Assembly: GCA_009761415.1 (NCBI GenBank)
Contig: QUOL01000012.1
Location: 945,001-1,009,000, forward strand
Direction: 5' to 3'
DNA length: 64,000 nt
Origin: Sarcomyxa edulis
Taxonomy: Eukaryota > Basidiomycota > Agaricomycetes > Agaricales > Mycenaceae
A program made the position numbers and the translations under genes. This document shows positions 10,049-22,737 of the stretch, one piece after another. The notes below the pieces were generated by a model. The model ran no database searches. It saw only the letters and a program-made list of their open reading frames with translations, and was not told where the DNA came from. The stretch's first letter is position 1. The number at the start of each line of letters is the position of its first letter.

Positions 10049-12436
10049 ATGACGACCCAGTTCGACCGTATTTATCATGGTCTTTCACCCGAAGTCGGAA
10101 GTGCGTTTGTCCATTTTTTCTGTGTCTGACACCACTCGTCTCACCATGGGTGTACATCTTTTGCAGAATTCCGTGTGGCAGCCAGTGGGATGGCCTGGAA
10201 GGGTACTGATACTGACGCCTTTCCGATATCATCGTCTGATATCAGATGGGCGCAGTGGCTTCGGGTTGCTCGAAACTTTCAACTGCGAGTCGGTTTGAAG
10301 GATAGACGGAAGGAAAATTTTGACGGCTTCATGCGTGAGGTAAGTCAAATCAACATGGGGTCACTCTTGTCAATACTCATTCATCGGAATACACAGGATC
10401 ACGACAAACTCGCTGCTCTATTGAAGACCCACTTTGGTATCACCCTTGAGACGAAGGAGGTTTCGTTCAAGGGCTGGAATTGGGGGATCACAGATTTCCA
10501 AGGTTACTCCCCGCACCAATATACCAGATCAACGTGAACTGACCTTCCTACGCCACAGGCCAGGATCTAGCCTTCATGGTTTCGAACAGAACGGCTTTTG
10601 AGCTGCCGCTCAATCACGTTGCTAACTCCAACATAGCTGGCCGCACAGAGGTCTCACTCGAGTTCGCGAACCCAGGGTCATCCAGTAAATCGACAGCAAA
10701 AGTCGCAGGAGACGAAATGGTCGAAATTCGCTTCCATGTTCCCGGTGTCATGACCAAGGTGAAGGGCTCTGATGCCGGTTCACAGAAGTCAGACGCGGAG
10801 GATAATGAAGAAGATGAAGAGACAAGTGCTGCCCAAGCATTCCATGATGCTATCAAGGACAAGGCAGAGATCGGGCAAGTCATTGGCGATATAATTTTGA
10901 GCTTCGAGGAAGTTCTTGTTTTGACTCCGAGAGGCCGCTACGATGTGGATATGTTCCCCGATTTCCTGCGGTTGCGAGGAAAGACGTACGATTATAAGAT
11001 CGTTTATACCAGCATATCGAAATTGTTTTTGCTGCCAAAAGACGACCAACATGTCTTGTTTATAGTAAGGTTCTACCTCTGACCATGATGATCATTCTTC
11101 TGACTCGGCGTGCAATATACAGCTTGGTTTGAATATCCCTATTCGACAGGGCCAAACGCGCTACCAATACCTAGTCATGCAGTTCACTCGAGAGGAAGAA
11201 ATCACGGCTGAATTGAACATGGAAGAGTAAGCCGCTACGATTTGCCGTCTTGTTCCTTTTGTCTAATACCTGGTCTCCAGGGAGGAAGTTGCCAAGTACG
11301 ACAGGTTGAAGAAAAATTACGAAGATCCCACATTCGAAGTCGTCTCCAGTGTGTTCCGAGCACTCGCAAAGAAAAAGATCATAGGTGCCGGTAGCTTCCA
11401 AAGGTATGTATGTCTAATCACACCGAGTAGATCTTTGCTCATGTGCGCCTTGAATTTGCAGTCGTGATGGACATCCCGGTATCAAGGCCAATCTCAAAGC
11501 TGTTCAAGGCGATCTCTTCATGCTCGAGAAATACATATTCTTTGTATCGAAACAACCTAGTTTGATCGAACTCTCGGATATCCACCAAGTCGTATTCTCC
11601 CGTGTCGGTTCTAGCATGGGTGCCGCCGCAGCGCGTACTTTCGATCTTAGAATTGTTACCAAAAGTGGACCGGAGTACACGTTCAGTTCTATCAACAAGG
11701 AGGAGCACGAGACCACGGAGACGTACTTGAAGGACAAGAAAATCAGGATCAAAAACGAGATGGTTCCCGATGCTGAGCTGTTACTGGCGGCAGCTGTTGA
11801 TGACGACGACGATATGCAAAGTGTCAGCTCCGAAAATAGTGTTCCGAGAGTAAAAATTCCTCGCGGTTCCGATGACGATAGTGAGACAGATGGTAAGCAG
11901 ATGTTTTCCGGGATCGATAATGGTGTGATGCTTATGCGCATATCCTTATCGTAGAGGATTTCCAGGCGTCCGCTTCGGACTCTGGCTCACCAAGCGAGAG
12001 CGATTCTTCCGATGACGGTGGTGCTGCAACTGCGTCGGATGCCAGTGGTGACCGTGATCTGACTAAAGGAGCCAAACTCAAAACCAAGAAGTCTAAAGGG
12101 AAGGAGAAGGATGCCGACGGTGCTCCAAAGAAGAAAACTGTCAAGAAGCCAAAGAAGGAAAGCGACGCAGAGGACGACGACGACAGCAAAACGAAGAAGG
12201 CACCAGTTAAACCCAAGCCGAAGCAAAAGAAAAAGAGTCCCGAGGGTGATGCGATGGACGTTGACGAGGATAAACCCAAGCCGAAACCGAAACCGAAGCC
12301 TAAGGCGAAGGCGAAAGGCAGTGGCGACGAGGTTATGGACGTCGACGAAGAGAGACCTAAGCCCAAACCAAAACCCAAGAAAACAGCGGAGGATGAAGTT
12401 GAACCACCCAAGAAAAAGATCAGAGTCAAAGGCTGA
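10049..12436 (+). CDS. POB3: FACT complex subunit Pob3 (SSRP1 homologue)
   Basis: Histone chaperone subunit that with Spt16 loosens and restores nucleosomes during transcription and replication. Begins MTTQFDRIYHGLSPEVG, then after an intron KFRVAASGMAWKG and SSSDIRWAQWLRVARNFQLR, the SSRP1 N-terminal PH-like domain. This is followed by the SSRP1 structure-specific domain (SFKGWNWG, QDLAFMVSNRTAFELPL) and double-PH Rtt106-like region (LTPRGRYDVDMFPDFLRLRG; MLEKYIFFVSKQPSLIELSD). The C-terminus is acidic/Ser-rich then strongly basic, with repeated Lys-Pro pairs and MDVDE blocks, ending PKKKIRVKG. There is no HMG box, as in yeast Pob3, where a separate HMG protein supplies it. Eight or so introns. 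The start is the first ATG, directly followed by the conserved N-terminus. Confidence 0.95.
12254..12400 (+). repeat. Lys-Pro (KP) repeats in the Pob3 tail
   Basis: Two copies of a unit reading MDVDEDKPKPKPKPKPKAK and MDVDEERPKPKPKPKK, coded by tandem AAGCCN/AAACCN codons. The two units are separated by a short Gly/Ser/Asp linker. The result is a highly basic, proline-rich tail of the kind that binds nucleic acid or acts as a nuclear import signal (inference). Confidence 0.8.
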
Positions 12437-12673
12437 ATATTTCACTCTCTTTCGCATTGACATGGTATAACATTCTTTTCCTCCGCTACATCGCTCTGTG
12501 TACTACCCTAATTATATATGATTGTGAACCTGTGAGTCCGAGAGGAGATCTAGAGTAGTTTACATGTTGGAGATACAAGCCAGACCATCGAGGTGGAGAT
12601 ATTATGGAACACGTACACGGTCGGTACGCTCCGGATGTAAGATAGATGAAATAGATGAACGAAAGGAATGGAT

Positions 12674-15600
12674 TCACACTTGCTTACGCAGAAGTGATCC
12701 AGGTTCAAAGACATCCTTGGTCGGAATTGCGGTAAAAGGAGGGGGGACGGATACAAGTGGTTGTCGTGGTGCATTAGATTGTTTTCGTGTCGTCGTCGCG
12801 CGAGAAAGACTAGCGCCAGCGCCGGGGGCGTTGTTCGACTTGGGACCAAAAAGGACGTTGCGTTCCTGGTACATGACATATGACTGAAATCATCGTGAGT
12901 CGTGAGTCCTGAATAAAGAAGTAGTGGACTTACACGGGCTAATAAGATGGCCTCCATCCACTTCTCCCCTTCCTTTTGATTACAGGAGAAAATGTGGAGA
13001 TAATCTGCAGTATTTTCGAAAAAAGATAGGTTGTCGGTTGACTTGACCGCAAAAATAAACGGTTTGGGTGCCTTGTGCAGACGGGTAACGAAATAGGCAT
13101 CAAAGTTCGAAAGAGAACATAGACAGACTTCATCCCTTCCCTGAGAAATCCGGACCAGGGTCAGCACTTCCCGAAGGAGAGGGTATGAATCCGACGTACG
13201 TTATCACGCTTCGAGATCCATAAACTGTGCTCCCGGAGACGCATCCAGCGCTTGTTCCACTTGCCTCGTTTACTTTCATATTCGAGGTACCCTGAATAGG
13301 TCGGCGAACTGGACGGAATTGCCTATAAGAGGTTTAAGTATACCGAGAGACAGGCCAGCTAGAACCACTACTCACCGAGCGACTAAGAAGTGATGCCAAG
13401 GGAGTCAACTTGAGAATAAATATGTTCACGGTTTTATCCTTGTTCCAGGAAGCTGTAACGTCTGAGAGTAATTCGTAGCTCCTGATAGGCCGCTCTGTAG
13501 GTGATTGTAGAGTGTTAGAATTTAGCCCACAAGACAAGCAAAATGGGTACTGACCCATGCCAAAATCTTGAGCAACTTCCCACAGCATCCATCCGCCGCT
13601 GCCAACCCACCCCTTCAGGGTACCTTGGGCCTCCACCATGTCAAGGACATCACCCGCGTTAGTACTAGGACCCACTTCAACCATGTTGAAACGCTGTACA
13701 TCACCCACGAAGATTCGTTGTTGAGTGACCTGGGCTTTGAAAGAATGTCCAATGTTGGCTAAAACTTCATGAGGAAGTGGAGGTAATGGCGGACGTGGCA
13801 TACTTGGTCGGGGAGGGGAGCGGCTACTGAGCTCAGTAGAAGGTCGATTAGAGGGAGATTCTGTGGTGTCCCTAGCCATTCTGCTTCGTTCCTCACTTGA
13901 CCTGTGTGTTTTTACTCTCTCCAAGGACCGAGTGTGAGCTTCTTCACTGAAAGACCGCTGACTTGAGTGAGTCTGAGCTTCGGAAGGATGTCGAGGTTTT
14001 GCACTAGTAGTGCTCCTCCCCAACATCTGCTTAGCATCGCTAGGCATCGGGACAGCTCTATGGTCGTCAAGATGACGACCTTCCGGTCTGTGGAACGACC
14101 TCATAGGTCTCAAACCACGTTCTGGCGTCTGAACTGGTACTTGAGCTGGCTGTGGTTTGGGGCTTGTCTCTTTCCGCATCCTAGTTTGCTCGGAAGAGTC
14201 CTTCGAAGGTGCTCGCGACTGATGTCCTCGGGGAACGCGCGGCGGTTGTACCAAGTTTGAATCTTGAACATTCAGAAGTTTCCTGGTGAGATCCTCGATG
14301 GGGAACGGGGCAGCACTGCTGGGCAGAGTCTGTGTGCGTGCGCGCTTTGTGAACTGCGAAGCGTGCATAGCAGCTTCTTGAGAACTCGACATGGCAGCCT
14401 GTTGGGGATGAGATCCGCCTGCGCCAATAGGACGGAGAGTAGTTTGACGAGAGCGAGAATCATCCAATTGCTGCTTTTTCAACGCACGTTCCTTTCTCCG
14501 TTCGTCACGCTCATCCCTAACCTGTTTACGGATTGTTCGCTGAGCTTTCAAAGCTGTAGGAATTCGCTGAGCTAGTGGTACATCGTCGTCAGAAGAAGCC
14601 CCTGGTGAGGGTTCCGCAGTATGCTGCAAGGCATCTCCATAATCATCAGTCGAGTTTTCCTCTTCTTCGTCCGAAGAACTTTCATCAGAGGAAGATGAAG
14701 ACGAAAACTGCGAGATCGGTTGCCTGCCATCTTTGCCATCTCTTCCGTCATCTCCTCTTCCACCGCTCCCAGAGCCACCGCCTCCTTGTCTGTCGTTCCT
14801 ACTATAACGCCCATAATCATCCCCGCCACCTCTCCCATTTCCATTTTCGTCTCCACCGTTACGGGCAGGGGCCCGTCCGTTGCCAGAACCTTGATGACGC
14901 TCGCCACCCCAACCACTTCCATCCACCACCTCCTCATTATTAACATTATCAGGACTCTGCGTCGACTTCCGCCTCGATGCAGCCCACATATGTAACGAAG
15001 CACGTATAGTCCCCGCAGAAGTCCCAGGCTCGAAAACCACCTCTGGTTCATTCGAGTCTGTATTATCCTCAGAATAATTAGAATACATTGATGCGTGCGG
15101 TGTATAACCGACATTAGGAGAGGGAGGAGAACCGGAACCTGAGTCGAAACCAGGATCGGAAGGGGTATCGGGTGCGGCGTGACTAAATGACGGAAACGAG
15201 AAGTAATCGAAATTAGAGGAGGCATCAAGAAGGTCGCCTTCACTTTCACTTCCAGTTTCGGATGAAGATCGGGACCGATCGGTGGAAGCTTGGTCAAGGG
15301 AAGGCGTCTCTGAGGAGGAGATAGAAGATGAGTAGATAGATTGAGGAAGGAAAGAAGGTGAAAGCTCCGAGGATGATTTGCGGGTCAAGGCGGGCATTGT
15401 CATTTTGTCGTCTTCGTCCAAGTTCAACGAGAGGTTGGAGTGGCCAGCGTAAGTGCCGTATACGTCGTCGTCATCATCTTCGTCTGAAAAGTCAAGGAAA
15501 TCGACATCCAGGTCGTTCGTGAATTCCGGGGTATTGAGAGTTGTAGTCGTAAAATTTGATACAGAAGTGGGAGACGAGGGGAAAGAATCGCGAGCTAGGT

Positions 15601-16929
15601 TCTGCGATGATTGCGATGGTGTAGAATCGCTGTCGAAATCCATATCCCACGGTTCGTACGGGAGGCCTGCGCCGACTCTGCCTCTTCGGACCTATAAACA
15701 GGCTTTTTAGTACAAGCGAGCGGGTCAGAAGTATCCTGGAAGCAAGATCTTACCTTCTTGGGAACCACAAGATTCATCCGCGCGAGAGTATCTAGTGAAG
15801 GCAATGAAGGTCGAGTAGAAAAAGCGGGTTTCTTATGGGCGGGTAACGCGTGTCCGCGCCCTGAGGAAAGAGTACGGAGGACGCCAGCCGGGGGAGGAGC
15901 AGGGACTTGCGCAGCAGGAGGTATTTGCTCTTCGAAGGCTGCAGACAGCGGTGAGCGGGGTGTGGCCGTGATTTCCGGAGACCTCGGGATTGATAAAGTC
16001 GTCATAGACATTGAAGGGCGAAGTCCTGAAATCGAGGGCGCAGGGTTAAGGTTGGCAAATGGATCGGAATCGATGAGGTAGTCGGGAGGAGGAGAGGTCC
16101 TGGGGGATCCAACGATTGATGCCGTCTCGGAACCCAACGATGAGGTGGGTGATCGAGGAGTAGGTGACAGGTATCCTGATGACTGGCTTGCCATTGACTG
16201 GGAGCGCAGTCGGGACATTCTTACATTCGACGGGGAGTCGACTGCGACCGTGGGTGGCAACTGCAGAAATGAGGGAATGAAAATGGACTGTAAAGATCGT
16301 CTTTTCTTCGCCATTTTAGAGGGTTGAGAGGAAGATGCAACTTCTGTCGCGGTAGAAACCGACGAAACGCCTACGGTGGTGATCTTGACTGGGGGGACGA
16401 AACGACGACTAGGTTCAGTCTTTGTGATCGCCGGCGCAAACAACTGTGGATATATATCTGTCTAGATACGAGTCGTGAGATTGAATCGTTCATAGTTATG
16501 TCACAAAGGGATCGATGAGAAAAAAGATGTCCACGCTTACGACACAGGAATTCGCATTCCTGAATGCACGCGTTTGGACGCGCCGTTTCGGACGCTCGCC
16601 CGTACACGCGGACATGATATGAAATCTCCACCAGGAGGATGCGATGAATGACGAACTCAAGTACTCACCGAACGAAGAGCTGACTCGGGATACTGTTCAA
16701 CAGGACGAGCAAGAGAAGCTCTAGGAGGATCCCTGACTAGGATGTGAGCGGGAAAAGGGTTTTTCGCTGCGGTTGCGAAGACGGCGTTCGGGTAGGCTGC
16801 GCGTGATACAGGAGCAGTTTGAATAGAAGAAAAGAGAGTATTTGTGTGCTTATAAGCCGGAGAAGAAGAGGTGGAAAAAGTCGGAGTAAAGGTTGAAAAG
16901 AGTTGGTCTGTGGTCATGTTCTCGTCCAT
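12674..16929 (-). CDS. Large RA-PH domain adaptor (MRL/Grb7-like fungal protein)
   Basis: Predicted cytoplasmic signalling scaffold of about 1,200 residues linking a Ras-type GTPase to membranes. The long N-terminal two thirds is disordered, Ser/Pro/Gly-rich and acidic, with Pro-rich runs such as RPPLPPLPHEVLANIG. A Ras-associating domain follows (QQRIFVGDVQRFNMVEV, TLKGWVGSGGWMLWEVAQDFG), then a PH domain (YSGYLEYESKRGKWNKRWMR, KPFIFAVKS, GEKWMEAILLAR) with the expected C-terminal helix Trp. RA followed directly by PH is the signature order of RIAM, lamellipodin and Grb7/10/14. Exons join cleanly: VPKK/VRRGR, DFGM/ERPIRS, SRS/AIPSS, RDN/GRDEV, LLAR/SYVMY. Start at 16929 (MDENMTTDQ). The end at 12674 (LLRKQV, stop) could instead be a donor site GTAAGC leading to one more exon. 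Confidence 0.82.
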
Positions 16930-19460
16930 ACGTTTGACAGCGAAATGGGGTTCAAGGGAGAAAAAATTGAATCAGTTCGATCGGAGAGGACGAATTGCTG
17001 AGAAATCGAGGGTACTCTCGCTGATTTGACTCTAATCTCAGGTCGTTTTCTTGGCTGAAAAGGCGGAATGTAGAACGCAAGATAGCGCTGGATAGTAGGT
17101 GAGGGAATGAGGCGTGTCTGAATATTAAACATCAGGAACCGGAGGGCTTGTCGCTGATCCGCCCGCACTTTGCCGTCCAATTGGTCCTGAACGACAGCTC
17201 CAAACAACCATTGCTAAGAATATCCGCCAAGTAATAGCCTAGTGAGTTGTATGTAGGTAGTATGTAGAGGGAGTACTTGTACTGAGACACTCAAATCTCG
17301 ATCTGACACCAAGCAAGCAGGAGGAGAAGACCAAATTTATTTCATGTGGCGACGACAAAGTTGCGTTGCAAGGGCTGCCAGTACCTGATGGCCTTGGTTA
17401 TCGGCGCGAACGCGTGAACTCAAGCTGGTGTTACGTCTCCTTTTCAATCTATCATGGGCATCATGATGAACATTAAGGATGAACAACATCGGCGACTCTT
17501 CTCCAATCAGCGTGTCATCTTCTAGTAAGCAGTCTTTCTGGGGAAATGAAACTGACCGCTGAGCGAGAAAAAGCCCGAGGACCAATGAGGTTCACCATTA
17601 GCGGGGAGTTACCGCTCCGTATACGGAGGCTTGATGAATACAATGTGATTGACCAGTGAGTAATCGCGTTATATTTTACCTCGGAACTTTTGGTAACGCA
17701 AAGGTTGCGACCAAAACGACCCGTGGCTATAAGCGTCCAGGTCCAGGACGGGCGGTACGGGAATTGGGCGTCCTAGACCGTACTCGTACCCACGTCGTTA
17801 CTCACAAAAACCCAGTGGCACTCCAGACAGCATGGGATCGAGTAGTTATACTTGAGTATTGAATTCGAGCGGGAGAAACCTCGGTCAAGAACCAGGAAGA
17901 ATCCAAGGTGCGATCCATGAGCGGTGCTAGACCACTGTAGCATCTGTGTGTTCATGCCAGTGAGAGAAAGTGAAGATCAATTGATAATTGATCACGAATG
18001 ATGTGGTTTGGTTTGCAATATTCCGGGCGGGTTCGATGTTCGTGTCTCACCTTATTTCCGTGCACGTGCCCCCACGACGCGAGTCGCGACCCGGCCGCGC
18101 CCAAATGAAGAAGTGTTTTCTCTTACCATCGCATCTCGGTCCTACTAGTAGGAACTACCCCAGAAATGTATTTTGTCAGAGAAAATGTCTACCAACTCGT
18201 GCGCGAGCGATGGAAAGCTGATCACAGGTTTCCGCTCAAATGCCATGTCTGGAATGAATCAGCATTCTGGTCATCCGATCCATTCTTCAAGCTTCAAGTC
18301 GGGGTCAGAGATCCGTTGATTGTGTCGTATGTAGTAGTCACTCCCCCAAGCTCTGCACTACACTCAACTGGGTCTTTGAAGCTTCTCATGCTAAAGAGGA
18401 CTCAGCACGAAAAAATGGAATCAAATCCATATACGCACCCGGGCGAGGCGCAAGCTCTGTACTTTCCTCGAACGTAACTGATCTTCAAAGTCAAACCTCC
18501 GTGAATTACCACGTCTACTGCGCAGTGGATCCGTTGACATGTGTATGGTCAGGAGATTGAATGTATGTGCAGTCCTGGGCTACGAGGACGTTCCATATGA
18601 AGTTTGAACTGCAAAGGCGATCGAACTCTAGTCAAAGAACTTGGAGATATGTGGTTCAGAATGTCATGCTCGACACAGACATTCCTGGCGACTTCTCCGT
18701 CACGGTCATCCGACTTGTCTTGATTCCCTTTGCAAAGCAACACTGAAACAAACAGGTTCAGATTTACTTCGACCGCATACTACGAGATGGAACTGAGTGA
18801 TATTGAACAGCCACGCATATGTGCAGGCTGATTCATGTCCGGAACTTTGGATACCTTTGTTCGCGATGAGGTTTCTGAATGGGAGTCTGGAAGCTCAATG
18901 CATGAGCGATGCCTCTCGTAGTTTGAACGAGTGGAAGTGGATCGCGTGGACGTAGACCTGTGCATATCAAATCGATTACAGTAATCCAGGATACTTACAT
19001 ACCTTGTATAGTATACTCGGTAACATATAGCCTGGGAGACGTGCTATTTTCCTTCTTGCCACGATGTGTAGGTTCCTGGTCAGTTAGGTCTGTCTGTCTA
19101 CGCCGCGGCGTGCCTTGCAATCTTGTCTAGAGTGTGGAATTAGAATGGTGTGGCAATCTGAGTTCTTCGAGAGAACGGGCTCGGAGTCCGAGTAACATAA
19201 CGCAAGACGTGGGGCGAGGTTAGGCCGTAATTCCCTCTTTCGAAAATCAACGCGAAAGCTTGCGAATTGAGTCCCACCACAATAGAGGATGTATGGACAT
19301 CGCCAAGGCAAGCTGGAAATCTGAAGTACTCGTGGATGGATGGATGTCGTGGAAGAACCGGATGCTCGTGATTGCATTTCGAGTAAACACGATCGGTAGG
19401 CCTATTTCCAATTCGCACCTCTTCTCACCGGCCTCAGCATAATCTCTCTTGTTTCCTCGC
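16930..19460. other. 2.5 kb stretch without a confident gene
   Basis: Between the RA-PH start and the DCAF4-like start I found no recognisable protein. The first few hundred bases are likely the leader and promoter of the RA-PH gene; an unrelated open frame (16914-17207, minus) sits there and is not convincing. On the plus strand around 18186-18750 three neighbouring open segments occur: one beginning MSTNSCASDGKLITGF, one containing NWVFEASHAKEDSARKNGI, and one beginning MYVQSWATRTFHMKFEL. They could be exons of a short unknown protein or debris of a decayed gene; I could not join them with good splice sites. No RNA gene or transposon ends seen. Confidence 0.4.
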
Positions 19461-21347
19461 ATGCCTCGAGACCTACCTGGACTATACTGGGACGAAGACA
19501 AAAACCGATACTTTTCCTTATCATCCCGTCCAAACCCACCTCCGAAGAAGATACCATCACTTGACTTCCCAAGTCATGGATATGGGCAACCTTCCTTGTC
19601 AACAAGTAGAAATAGAAACGATACCTCGGACATACCAGTGAAACGGAGGCGGAGGACAGGTCTATCGAATTGGAAGGCTTCGTGTTCTCGGAGTACTAGA
19701 GAGTCAGCAGCACAGTGAGTACCAGAGTAACGTCTCGAGTTTCGAGGGTTTGAGCAACCTTGACATGCAAATCATCTATCAGCAATACACTATGCTCTCA
19801 TTATGCATGTACGACCCGCACGGACTGTACCACACTACCCGTTTACGGGAGAATCTCTGCATTTTGCGTACGTTATTACTATTCCAATTTTATGAGCGTC
19901 AAGTGCAAACCCACTTCCCTCGAACGTTGTAGACCACCTCATTGAATGGCCAAACTCGCAGCTTCAGTGGAGACAATAAAGGCTGGCTGTACTCGTACAT
20001 GGCAGACGAAGGAGCTCCAGAAACAACTCTAGAATCAAATACAGAGCGATGGACTGCAGAAGTGAACCTCGAAGCTACATCAGAAGTTAGCCCGCTTGTT
20101 CAAAACTATCTATTGCGCTCCGACTCTCACAGTGTCATATAGATATCATCCATATCCATCTCAGGTCCTCGATGCGTGTACGTTGCGTTGGCCCTCGAAC
20201 AGGTTGCACAACCAAAACTCACTGAATGTTTGTATTCTCAGAGCAACATCCTTCGGAGCATCGTCCAAAATATTCTTCCAGAATCTTGACGAGCCAGGGT
20301 ACGCTTATAACGCCCAACATCCACATTTTGAGCGATTTTTCCTGAATGCCACCGATTTCCCATTTAGCCGACAATTCATATTGAGTCCAAAATCAAGTGT
20401 GCACGACGTACGGACGAGTCATCTTTTGAACAATACTCTCGTTCTCGGTATGTGATTTGCACAGTGAACGTTCATAGGATCTTACTCAACCTGACATCCA
20501 TGTAGGTGCGGATAGAAAAGCTGTCTACCTCCACGACATCGAAGACGCCACCTTACATTTCCTAGACACGCAAAGCGACGTATTTGCTGTACACCAACAA
20601 AAAGTGAGCGAGCCCCAACGCCCAGTACTACTTAATCCCATCTCGTTTCGCTTACCATGCTTATTGTCTCCTCGTCAGAATCTCGTATACGCAGGCGCAC
20701 GCAACAGCTCCATCAATCGATTTGATATGCGAATACCCGACACAAAGAGTGATAGACTGATTCCCGGGAGGCCTTTCAGTCCTGTAGTCCACCTCGAAGT
20801 TATTCGGGAGTGGCAGTTGTTAGTTAGTCATATGAACGGTGATGTGTGTCTCTATTTTCTTTCCTTTCTGTTGCTTGATACACGAATTGTACTTACGGCC
20901 AATTGATATAGCTCGGGACGTTCGACCTTCGATTCCCTCGCGGTAATCCGTTAATGTCATTCCATGGGCATGTAAACTCTGTCATGTACAACCTGGTACG
21001 ACCCTACTATCCTCAACACCATCCGCGCTGCTCACCTATATCATTTTCAGGGCATAACAGTAGACCCATCCGAGACCTTTCTCTTTGCAGCCGGCGATGA
21101 CCGACACATTCGCGGATGGTCTCTCCAAACTGGCGCACCCCTCCAACCACCACTAGCATTCAACACCTCCAACAATCTATCTGTCGGTCATAATCCATTC
21201 TTGATCAGGTACGAAGCTCCTCCCACCTCAATTCAAGTTACAGAAGAACGAGACGGTCTGTGTATGTGGGTCGGTGCGGATAGAAGTTTGTACAAGTTTC
21301 ATTTAGGTCAGGATGGGCATCGGAGAGTCAACTATAAGTATCAGTAA
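19461..21347 (+). CDS. DCAF4-like WD40 protein
   Basis: Probable substrate receptor for a CUL4-DDB1 ubiquitin ligase, related to human DCAF4/WDR21. Start MPRDLPGLYWDEDKNRYF matches the characteristic N-terminal LPGFYYDE.KNRYF motif of that family. After a basic, Ser-rich linker come beta-propeller blades: KSSVHDVRTSHLLNNTLVLG, DRKAVYLHDIEDATLHFLDT, NLVYAGARNSSINRFDMRIP, GTFDLRFPRGNPLMSFHGHV, NSVMYNL, and ETFLFAAGDDRHIRGWSLQT. It ends with a strand finishing in a Lys-Tyr-Gln before the TAA at 21345-21347. The D-x-R dipeptides after blades (FDMRIP, FDLRFP) are the type used to dock on DDB1. Many introns; the first ones (19718-19980) are the least certain. Convergent with the ZIP transporter 177 bases away. 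Confidence 0.8.
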
Positions 21348-21524
21348 TATATCCAGAACAATTCATGAGTCGCGAGGAGTTTAGGGTATCTTTTTATATT
21401 CAGCTATGCGTAGTACATATGTGGGGTAAATCAATAGCTGTACCGTACACCGTCCCCACTCCAGATCCCAAGTCCACAAAACAATGAAAGACCAAAATCA
21501 CGAGTGCCAATTACAACACTATCT

Positions 21525-22708
21525 CTACGGCGAAGGTGTCGGTGCATGATCGTGTCCGTGACCGACAAGAGCGCCAATTCCAAATGGGATAAACATTCCG
21601 ATGGCGATCAACGCCACACGCGAGGAGTCTCTCATATCATCGGACGAACGATGGTGGGAGACTGATTGAAGAACTGTAGCGACGTAGAGGAAAGTACCAC
21701 CCTAGACGAGTTAGACATATATAAGTACTGCGAATAGAAATGAGACGTATATGCTCTTACAGAAACAAGAAGTGCTATCCCAGTCCAGTCACTGTGACCA
21801 CCACCTGCGCCCAAGGACGAGAACAAGACATATGATACGATGGCACCTAGTGGCGTAGATGCACTGAACACGGCGAGATGTTTCCTACATTCGACGCGTG
21901 AAATAGTGGTGGTAAGGAGGGATGTGGTCAATGCCAATGCAGTGGGAGCTATTTAGGACAGCTTTAATGTGAGTGAGCCACATAAGCAGACGGTTAGCGC
22001 ACCTTTGTGTATGATGAGCGCGAGAAATACGACAAGAGAAAGGTCGGACGACGTGGAGTCAGAAAGGGCGGAAACACCCAAAGCTAAACCGTCAGCTAGG
22101 GCATGCATAACGAGACCCAGAGTCAGCGGATACGCGCTCTTTTTGCTGTCGGCGAAATCGGGAACGGTGGGCGTATCTACTTGGAGGAACCCTGGACGGC
22201 CCATGCCTTGCGAGCTTTCCAATTCGCCTAGTTCCGCGTTAAAGTGAACCTCTGGAGATCCCTCACCCTGTTTTGCGGCATGCAGAGGCGGTGGCGTGCC
22301 ATGCGTATGGGAGTGAGGGGACACGAGTTGTTCGAGAATGAGCATGAACGTGAATCCGAGGAGAAGGGAGAGCGCGATTCTGGATGTGGGTAATTCGGAT
22401 GTTGGGTGCGAGGCTGCTATTGTTTCAATTCCTCTGTGTGCATTGCATTGCAGTGAGACTTGGATGTCGCAAGAGAAGTAGTCCGAACTTACTCTGGGAT
22501 GATAACGCCCAGAGCTGCACCCAAAAGAAGACCTGTTCCGAGAGTAGACAACCTTGCGAGATGAGTTTCTTCGGTCAGTCAGCGCGTGCTAGTGCAAACA
22601 ATGATCTGTGCACTCACTTGAAAATGTGAAAGAAAGAGGCACCATTCCTGAGGCGAATGAGCCAGCGCCCAGTAGAGCCGACATGATGAGGAGAGTGATC
22701 AAGCCCAT
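21525..22708 (-). CDS. ZIP-family metal ion transporter (SLC39A9-like)
   Basis: Membrane transporter moving zinc or a related metal into the cytosol from a secretory compartment or outside. Exon 1 starts MGLITLLIMSALLGAGSFAS, and the next exon gives LSTLGTGLLLGAALGVIIPE, matching the first two ZIP membrane segments. A His-containing loop (SPHSHTHGTPPPLH) precedes TM4 with HALADGLALG, the metal-binding H-x-x-x-D-G motif, and TM5 begins IIHK/APTALALTT with its conserved His-Lys-x-Pro. Later segments (SYVLFSSLGAG, GTFLYVATVLQS) and a short C-terminal HGHDHAPTPSP tail finish the protein. The arrangement resembles ZIP9 of Golgi membranes. Start 22708 is 186 bases from the divergent RNA triphosphatase start, so the two share a small promoter. 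Confidence 0.88.
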
Positions 22709-22737
22709 AGCTATCTAGCAGATGTGCTAGCTATGTG

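Noticed and set aside
11932..12463. Two long hydrophobic minus-strand frames opposite the Pob3 tail
   Set aside because: Antisense of Lys/Glu/Pro-rich coding sequence gives Leu/Phe/Gly-rich artefacts that imitate membrane segments.
12111..12470. Second open frame over the KP-repeat region
   Set aside because: Repetitive Lys/Pro codons keep other frames open by composition alone; the Pob3 frame joins the upstream exons.
14572..15297. 241-codon minus-strand frame in the RA-PH gene
   Set aside because: Alternative frame of the disordered Ser/Gly-rich exon; the longer frame contains the joined RA and PH domains.
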